Positions 1-5,004 of a stretch of DNA of 6,612 nt are shown here, in pieces. Origin of the DNA: Terriglobia bacterium (GTDB taxonomy: Bacteria; Acidobacteriota; Terriglobia; UBA7540); the NCBI GenBank assembly GCA_030036915.1, contig JASHSC010000261.1:1-6612 (forward strand), read 5' to 3'. The notes beneath the pieces are model-generated. The model had not been told where the DNA came from and made no database searches. It worked only from the letters and a program-made list of their open reading frames with translations. Both the position numbers and the translations under genes were made by a program. How positions within the stretch are numbered: position 1 is the stretch's first letter; the number at the start of each line of letters is the position of its first letter.

Positions 1-1117
1 CCACCACCGTGCCCATGTTGGCATCCTGAATGCCACTCAGCGAACTGGACAGGTTCTGTGAGGTGTTGTTGATGACATCGACTGCGGCATTCATCTGATT
101 GATGCCAGAACCAATAGCGCCTCGATCTGCAGCGACGTTCGAGATCGCCGCTTCGATGACGGTCAGGGCGGACTGCGCGGAAGCCGAGGTGGAGAGATCG
201 GCGGCGGCCGTCCCCCCGGCCAGGTCGGTAACGCCATTTGCCCATGCGCCGGCATCGCTGGTGAAATCCGAGCTGACCGCAATGCTGTTTCCGTCAGTGC
301 CGGGCTGAACCGCCGTTACCGTGGCCGAACCCCCGTTGACGTCGGTGATCTGCGCGCTGGAATTAATGGCCGTGGTCGCGCTGTACACGCTTCCCGAGCC
401 GGCGCCACCGTTGACGGCGGCTTCCAGGTTCTGCAAAGTGCCCTCGACGTTCGAGCCAATCACCACCTGGTTGGCCGCGGTGGCCGACAGGTCGCTTGCC
501 GCGGCAACAAATGTGTACGTGTCGTTGCCGATGGTAACGGTATCGTCGGCGGCCGGCTGGCCGCTCAGATCGAGGGTCGCGGAAGCGTACGTGCCCAGGC
601 CAATGGAAGAAGCGGAAAGGGTCGGCATGGTCACCGAAATCGTCGGATCCACCGCGTCACTCGCCGATCCGTCGCTCAGGAACACCGACAGCGTGGACCC
701 CGTGAAAACAGGAGTGTTGTTGTAGGTGGTGTTTGAGCCGATTTGGTTGATTTCGTTGGTGATGGAAACGAATTCATTCTGAAGCGCGGTCTGCTGCGCA
801 GAGGTGAGTCCGGCGTTGCCCGCTTCCGTCGCCAGAGTGACAGCGCGGTTGAGCAGACTGGTGACCTGGCTCAGTGCGCCGTCGGCGGTTTGCAGCAAGC
901 CCACGCCGTCGGTGACGTTTTGGGCGGACTGCGTCAGCGCTGAGATGTTTGCCTGCAATCCGTCCGCAATGGACAAACCGGCGGGATCATCGGCGCCGGA
1001 ATTGATCTTTGAACCCGATGACAATTGAAACAGGGTGTTCTGCAGCTCACTGTTAGTGACTGACAGTTGGTTCTGCGCTACCAAGGAAGGGATATTGCTT
1101 AGAATGCTGAGTCCCAT
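1..1117 (-). CDS. fliC: Flagellin, C-terminus cut off by window edge
   Basis: Structural subunit of the flagellar filament, exported by the flagellar type III apparatus and polymerised outside the cell. The reverse-strand frame is open from the ATG at 1117 to base 1 (372 codons). Residues 1-140 match the flagellin N-terminal D0/D1 domain: MGLSILSNIPSL, LSSGSKINSGADDPAGLSIA around 32-51, and LLNRAVTLATEAGN around 88-101. Residues 308-372 match the C-terminal D1/D0 helix, ending in IQDANMGTVV, the equivalent of the usual IRDADMA; about 30-40 residues are probably missing. Between them, residues about 178-303 form an inserted beta-rich domain (SGQPAADDTVTIGNDTYTF ... GTDGNSIAV ... LAGGT). There is no Cys or His, only K37, R91 and R332 as basic residues, and about a quarter Ser/Thr. 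The start is supported by an AGGAGA six bases upstream and by the canonical N-terminus. An upstream sigma-28 promoter fits late flagellar gene control. Family assignment is very secure; whether this is the major or a minor filament protein is unknown. Confidence 0.97.
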   Translation of the reverse strand, partial: MGLSILSNIPSLVAQNQLSVTNSELQNTLFQLSSGSKINSGADDPAGLSIADGLQANISALTQSAQNVTDGVGLLQTADGALSQVTSLLNRAVTLATEAGNAGLTSAQQTALQNEFVSITNEINQIGSNTTYNNTPVFTGSTLSVFLSDGSASDAVDPTISVTMPTLSASSIGLGTYASATLDLSGQPAADDTVTIGNDTYTFVAAASDLSATAANQVVIGSNVEGTLQNLEAAVNGGAGSGSVYSATTAINSSAQITDVNGGSATVTAVQPGTDGNSIAVSSDFTSDAGAWANGVTDLAGGTAAADLSTSASAQSALTVIEAAISNVAADRGAIGSGINQMNAAVDVINNTSQNLSSSLSGIQDANMGTVV

Positions 1118-1123
1118 GAGATT

Positions 1124-1129
1124 TCTCCT
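1124..1129 (-). promoter_or_regulatory. Shine-Dalgarno site of the flagellin gene
   Basis: Read on the minus strand this is AGGAGA, six bases before the ATG at 1117-1115. It is a strong site at normal spacing and fixes the flagellin start. Confidence 0.85.
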
Positions 1130-1211
1130 CTCGTTAATTGGGTTCCCGTTTTGGGCCGCAGAACCTGAGGCCTTGCGCAGCGCCATTCAGGGGCCGATGG
1201 TTCTTCATTCC

Positions 1212-1235
1212 AACTGACGGAACCGTTTCCCAGTT
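1212..1235 (-). promoter_or_regulatory. Stem-loop at the 5' end of the flagellin leader
   Basis: On the minus strand the sequence reads AACTG-GGAA-ACGG-TTCC-GT-CAGTT: a 5-bp outer stem, a 4-bp inner stem, a 4-base loop and a 2-base bulge. If transcription starts about 7 bases after the sigma-28 -10 element (near 1238), the hairpin begins within the first few bases of an mRNA leader of about 120 nt. A 5'-end hairpin of this kind could stabilise an abundant mRNA. It has no U-tract, so it is not a terminator. The pairing is seen in the sequence; the role is inferred. Confidence 0.45.
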
Positions 1236-1244
1236 CAATAACCC

Positions 1245-1270
1245 CTATCGGCACATGTTTCGAAACCTTA
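1245..1270 (-). promoter_or_regulatory. Sigma-28 (FliA-type) promoter for flagellin
   Basis: Read on the minus strand: TAAGGTTT (1270-1263), a 10-base spacer, then GCCGATAG (1252-1245). The known FliA consensus is TAAAGTTT-N11-GCCGATAA, so each element matches at 7 of 8 positions with a spacer one base short. It points at the flagellin start about 128 bases away. Sigma-28 control is the standard arrangement for flagellin, expressed late, after the hook is completed and the anti-sigma factor FlgM is exported. The match and its position in front of a flagellin make this a confident call without expression data. Confidence 0.78.
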
Positions 1271-1374
1271 AATGGCCGCTTTTTCCTGTCCGTTCGAAAT
1301 CGATTTTCATTCATCCCCTGAACCGACAAAGCCGATGAATTACTTGAACGGGCCGGCCAATCGACGAGGGCGAA

Positions 1375-1386
1375 AGAGGGGAGAGG
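1375..1386 (+). promoter_or_regulatory. Purine-rich ribosome binding site of the fusion gene
   Basis: AGAGGGGAGAGG lies directly before the ATG at 1387. The AGAGGGG part ends 5 bases before the start codon, a workable Shine-Dalgarno spacing, and supports this start over the in-frame ATGs further in (codons 39 and 43). I see no convincing sigma-70, sigma-54 or sigma-28 promoter for this gene in the rest of the divergent region. Confidence 0.6.
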
Positions 1387-4300
1387 ATGCCAGAAAATTT
1401 GCCGGGCGGTACGGGGAAGCAAGCTCCGTTTCCAGACGAAAACGCGGACCCGACGCTCGACCCGCAGGACTGGGAAGGCTTTCGAGCGCAGGCTCACCGC
1501 ATGCTCGACGACATGCTGGACTACGTCCGCAACATTCGCGAGCGCCCTGTATGGCAGCCTATTCCCGAGGAAGTGCGAAAGCGATTTGGCGGCAGCATGC
1601 CCGCCACGCCTTCCCCGTTGGTCGATATCCATCAGGAATTCATGAAGAACGTCCTGCCGTTTGCCGCTGGAAACGTTCATCCGGGCTTCATGGGCTGGGT
1701 GCAAGGCGGCGGAACGCCCGTGGGCATGCTGGCGGAGATGCTGGCGGCGGGTTTGAACGCCAACCTGGGCGGGCGCGATCACATTCCGATCGAAGTGGAA
1801 CGCCAGGTGACGCGGTGGATGCAGGAATTAGTTGGATTTCCCCAGGGCGCTACGGGCCTGTTTGTCACTGGTACCTCGATGGGGAACTTTATCGGCGTAG
1901 TTCTGGCGCGCAACGTCGCTCTGGGAAATGCAGTGCGCAACGCGGGCATCGCGGCCAAGCCGGCTCGACTGGCAGCTTATGCCTCATCGGAAGTGCACGG
2001 ATGCATCGAAAAGGCGTTGGACCTCTGCGGGCTGGGGAATGCAACCCTGCGTCGAATTCGCATCGATTGCCGCCACCGGATGGATCTTGGGGCGCTCGAG
2101 AGCGCCATTCAGCGGGACCGCGCGTCGGGCTTTCAACCTTTTCTCGTAGTGGGAACTGCGGGGACGGCGGACACCGGCGCGATTGACGACCTTGCGGGGA
2201 TTGCGGACCTCGCCCGGCGGGAGAAGCTCTGGTTTCACATCGATGGCGCATACGGAGCCTTGGCGATGCTCGCTCCCGACCTTGCGCCGAAGCTCTTGGG
2301 AATCGACCGCGCCGATTCCCTGGCCTTCGATTTTCACAAATGGGGACAAGTACCCTACGATGCGGGATTTATTTTAGTTCGCGACGGCAATCAGCATCGC
2401 AACGCCTTTGCCGCTTCCTCGGCTTATTTGCGGCGCGAGACCCGCGGGTTGGCGGGAGGGCCGCCCTGGCCCTGTGACTATGGGCCTGATCTCTCACGAG
2501 GCTTTCGCGCGCTCAAGACATGGTTCACACTGAAAGCTTATGGCGCCCGAGCGTTGGGAGCGGCGATTTCCCGAACCTGCATTTTGGCCCGCTACCTTGA
2601 GCAACGAATAATTCAAGCGCCGGAATTGGAACTTCTCGCCCCGGTGGAACTCAATATCGTCTGCTTTCGTTACCGCGCCGACGACCCGGACCAGGTGAAC
2701 GCGAAAATTGTCGCTGACCTTCAAGAATCGGGGTTCGTCGCACCCTCAACAACCATTCTCGACGGGCGCCTGGCGATTCGCGCAGCGATCGTCAACCACC
2801 GCACAGGCCGGGGTGAAATTGATAAGCTCGTGGACAATACCCTCGCTTTGGGTCGGAGTGTTGCACTTGCGCGAGACTTGAAGCGTCCCGCCGCAACTCC
2901 GGCCGTTTCCCATGAAATTCTTCCGGTGATGCAATGGGAGACGGAGTTGCGGGAAATCGACAAAAAACTGGCAGGCAATCCTAACATAGTAGATTTGCGC
3001 TTCCGGCGGGCGTCGCTTTTTTCAGAATTGGGCCAGTTGGGAGCCGCCACCAACGAATACCTCAAAGTCCTTCAGGGTGAGCCTCACCATCGCGAAGCGC
3101 TCAACAACTTTGCCCGTGTGCTGGTTTCCACCGGTCATCGGCGGGCGGCTTACCTCCTGTTCAGGGATGCGGTTCTTCGCCACCCCCATGATCCCTTGAG
3201 CCGCGCGAATCTTGGCAATTTCCTTTTGCAGGAAAGCGAATGGCTGGAGGCGCGCGGACAAATGAAGCAGGCGCTGAACCACAAGGCCGAAGCCCGCCGC
3301 CAATTCGAGCAGGCTTTGCAAATCGACCCCGGATATGAGAGGGCGCACGAGGGGTTGTCCTACCTCTTGGCTGAGTCCGGAGACGAACAGAAGGCTGAGT
3401 GGCATCGTCGCCGGGCGTTCCAGGATCGCAGCGTCATCGCGCTGCCTTATCGCGGCCGGTCAGCGCCTGTACCGGTTTTGCACCTTGCTTCAACCACTGG
3501 TGGGAATGCTCCGCTGAAGAAGTTTCTGGACGACCGGATTTTTCAGACCTTTCTGCTGCTCCCTGAGTTTTTCGACCTCAAGGTTCCGCTGCCGGCGCAC
3601 CATCTGGTGGTGAATGCCATTGGTGACGTCGAGGTATCCTCGCGGGCGCTGGTTGCGGCGCAATCTGTGCTTGCCCAAACCCGGGCGCCTGTGATCAACC
3701 GGCCGGCTGCCGTGCTCGCCACCGGCCGGGCCAATAATGCCCTGCGATTCTCGGGAATTCCAGGCGTGGTGACTCCCAGAACCGCCACGCTTCCACGCGG
3801 GCAACTGGCGGATTCTTCCGCCCCCGATGTGCTTGGCGGCCTCGGGCTGACCTTTCCGCTTCTTCTCCGCGCGCCTGGGTTTCATACCGGACTGAATTTC
3901 CTGCGCGTCGAGAGCGCCAGCGAACTTCCCGCAGCGCTCGACCAGCTCCCTGGCCGGGAATTGATCGTCATGCAATTTCTCGACGCCCGTGGGCCGGACG
4001 GTAAGGTGCGCAAATATCGGGCGATGATGATCGATGATCGCATCTATCCCCTCCACCTAGCGGTTTCCAGTCATTGGAAGGTCCATTACTTCACGGCCGA
4101 AATGGCGGAAAATCCTGAACATCGTGCCGAGGACGAAGCGTTCCTGGAAAATCTGCAGGGGGTGCTGGGTCCTGTTGTCCTCAGCGCGCTTGAACTAATT
4201 CAATCGCGGTTGGGACTAGATTATGCAGGAGTGGATTTTGGGTTGAGCGCGAGGGGTGAAGTTTTGTTATTCGAAGCGAATGCGACGATGGTTGTGAACC

Positions 4301-4491
4301 CGCCTGAACAGGATAAGCGATGGAATTACCGCTGGCCCGCGTATCGCCGAATTCGTTCGGCAGTGCAGAAGATGCTGATGGATCGGGCCAGGCCGCAGGA
4401 GGGGCAACCGATTGCAACCTGCGTCCCTGCCGCCAGGTTTCTGTCTCTGGTCCCTGGAGGCGTCGAAATGGAAGATCATGGCCCGGCATGA
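1387..4491 (+). CDS. PLP decarboxylase - TPR - ATP-grasp ligase fusion
   Basis: A 1034-residue, probably cytoplasmic protein with three parts. Residues about 25-495 are a group II pyridoxal-phosphate decarboxylase (aromatic amino acid/glutamate decarboxylase superfamily): TGTSMGN at 161-167 (phosphate binding), H204 in SSEVHG (ring stacking), TAGTADTGAIDD at 257-268, HIDGAYG at 284-290 with D286 (pyridine nitrogen), and DFHKWG at 315-320 with K318 as the Schiff-base lysine. Then DYGPDLSRGFRALKTWF follows, with Y365 a candidate for the catalytic loop Tyr. A Pro/Ala-rich linker (about 497-512) leads to about four TPR-like repeats (534-684), the third enlarged by some 14 residues. Residues about 690-1000 are an ATP-grasp ligase: a pre-ATP-grasp part with VVNAIGD (741-747), RAPGFHTG (828-835), YPLHLAVSSHWKVHYF (887-902), and Mg-binding D950, E963 and N965 in DYAGVDFG and LFEANATMVV. 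Decarboxylases of this fold remove CO2 from amino acids to give amines; ATP-grasp enzymes join a carboxylate to an amine or thiol through an acyl phosphate. No residue essential to either fold is obviously missing. Substrates are unknown. It is transcribed divergently from flagellin. Confidence 0.95.
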   Translation: MPENLPGGTGKQAPFPDENADPTLDPQDWEGFRAQAHRMLDDMLDYVRNIRERPVWQPIPEEVRKRFGGSMPATPSPLVDIHQEFMKNVLPFAAGNVHPGFMGWVQGGGTPVGMLAEMLAAGLNANLGGRDHIPIEVERQVTRWMQELVGFPQGATGLFVTGTSMGNFIGVVLARNVALGNAVRNAGIAAKPARLAAYASSEVHGCIEKALDLCGLGNATLRRIRIDCRHRMDLGALESAIQRDRASGFQPFLVVGTAGTADTGAIDDLAGIADLARREKLWFHIDGAYGALAMLAPDLAPKLLGIDRADSLAFDFHKWGQVPYDAGFILVRDGNQHRNAFAASSAYLRRETRGLAGGPPWPCDYGPDLSRGFRALKTWFTLKAYGARALGAAISRTCILARYLEQRIIQAPELELLAPVELNIVCFRYRADDPDQVNAKIVADLQESGFVAPSTTILDGRLAIRAAIVNHRTGRGEIDKLVDNTLALGRSVALARDLKRPAATPAVSHEILPVMQWETELREIDKKLAGNPNIVDLRFRRASLFSELGQLGAATNEYLKVLQGEPHHREALNNFARVLVSTGHRRAAYLLFRDAVLRHPHDPLSRANLGNFLLQESEWLEARGQMKQALNHKAEARRQFEQALQIDPGYERAHEGLSYLLAESGDEQKAEWHRRRAFQDRSVIALPYRGRSAPVPVLHLASTTGGNAPLKKFLDDRIFQTFLLLPEFFDLKVPLPAHHLVVNAIGDVEVSSRALVAAQSVLAQTRAPVINRPAAVLATGRANNALRFSGIPGVVTPRTATLPRGQLADSSAPDVLGGLGLTFPLLLRAPGFHTGLNFLRVESASELPAALDQLPGRELIVMQFLDARGPDGKVRKYRAMMIDDRIYPLHLAVSSHWKVHYFTAEMAENPEHRAEDEAFLENLQGVLGPVVLSALELIQSRLGLDYAGVDFGLSARGEVLLFEANATMVVNPPEQDKRWNYRWPAYRRIRSAVQKMLMDRARPQEGQPIATCVPAARFLSLVPGGVEMEDHGPA

Positions 4492-5004
4492 CCGCCGAAA
4501 TCGTTTGCCGAAAATTTCAATTGCGATGCGACAGAAAGGAGGCAGTCGAGAACCAGGAAGCCACTTTCATTCACCCTGCGTCACCTTTTTGCAACGTTGA
4601 GAAAATCCTCGTAATCGTGAATCCCTGCGGAGCAAAAATTATTCGTCCTTCCGTCCGCCTCCAATCCCCCGTTAAAGTTTTCCCCTCGAAAGCGAGATAT
4701 TGATTAGTGGATTAGGCTCCGCGTCGGACCTTCAGCTCAACAAGGTCACGGGTGGGTGCCTTTATCCAAATTGCCCGTTCCACCGGACTGGCCCAACTCG
4801 CACATGCTCGCGCAGCGCATTGTGTGAGTAAGGGCGTGTGAACCTACAACTCGAAAGGATCGGCCGGCGTGTTGGACGTTCCTGCTTCGTGCGACGACCT
4901 CGAATGACCCTTTCCGGCAACGGATGGGAATCCTGGCCGGTTGCAGACCTTCGCTCCGCGAAGCAGATACTGAACGCTCTGGTCAATCGGGAACTCTTGT
5001 TTCC
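4492..5004 (+). other. 513-base gap with no supportable gene
   Basis: This stretch between two genes on the same strand holds no reading frame that I recognise. A strong Shine-Dalgarno-like AAAGGAGG (4535-4542) is not followed by a usable ATG. A 7-bp inverted repeat, TTTTTGC (4586-4592) and GCAAAAA (4632-4638), is separated by 39 bases and is unlikely to be a classical terminator. A possible sigma-28-like promoter lies at 4673-4700. I saw no tRNA and no riboswitch core; I looked specifically for the cyclic-di-GMP GEMM motif. The length suggests that the downstream gene has its own promoter. Confidence 0.6.
4673..4700 (+). promoter_or_regulatory. Possible sigma-28-like promoter before the TPR-glycosyltransferase
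   Basis: TAAAGTTT at 4673-4680 is an exact copy of the FliA -35 consensus. Twelve bases later CGAGATAT (4693-4700) shares the GATA core of GCCGATAA but little else, and the spacer is one base longer than consensus. It points toward the gene at 5005, which would leave a leader of about 300 nt. The -35 match is striking; the -10 is weak, so this is tentative. If real, it would place the glycosyltransferase in the same late flagellar regulon as the flagellin. Confidence 0.35.

Noticed and set aside
1331..1338. GCCGATGA on the plus strand, 7 of 8 to the sigma-28 -10 element, in front of the fusion gene
   Set aside because: The expected -35 position (1312-1319) reads CATCCCCT, unlike TAAAGTTT, so I do not call a promoter.
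1351..1358. GGCCGGCC palindrome upstream of the fusion gene
   Set aside because: An 8-bp GC palindrome is expected by chance in GC-rich DNA, and nothing around it suggests an operator.
1099..1782. Long minus-strand open frame crossing the divergent region
   Set aside because: It overlaps the flagellin start, the sigma-28 promoter and the decarboxylase N-terminus, and its translation shows no recognisable domain; it is a high-GC shadow.
1272..2186. 304-codon plus-strand frame overlapping the decarboxylase
   Set aside because: The translation is Arg/Ala/Gly/Ser-rich with no domain, while the overlapping frame carries the conserved PLP enzyme motifs.
4586..4638. TTTTTGC / GCAAAAA inverted repeat as a terminator for the fusion gene
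   Set aside because: A 39-base loop, an AT-rich stem and no T-tract after the second arm do not fit an intrinsic terminator.
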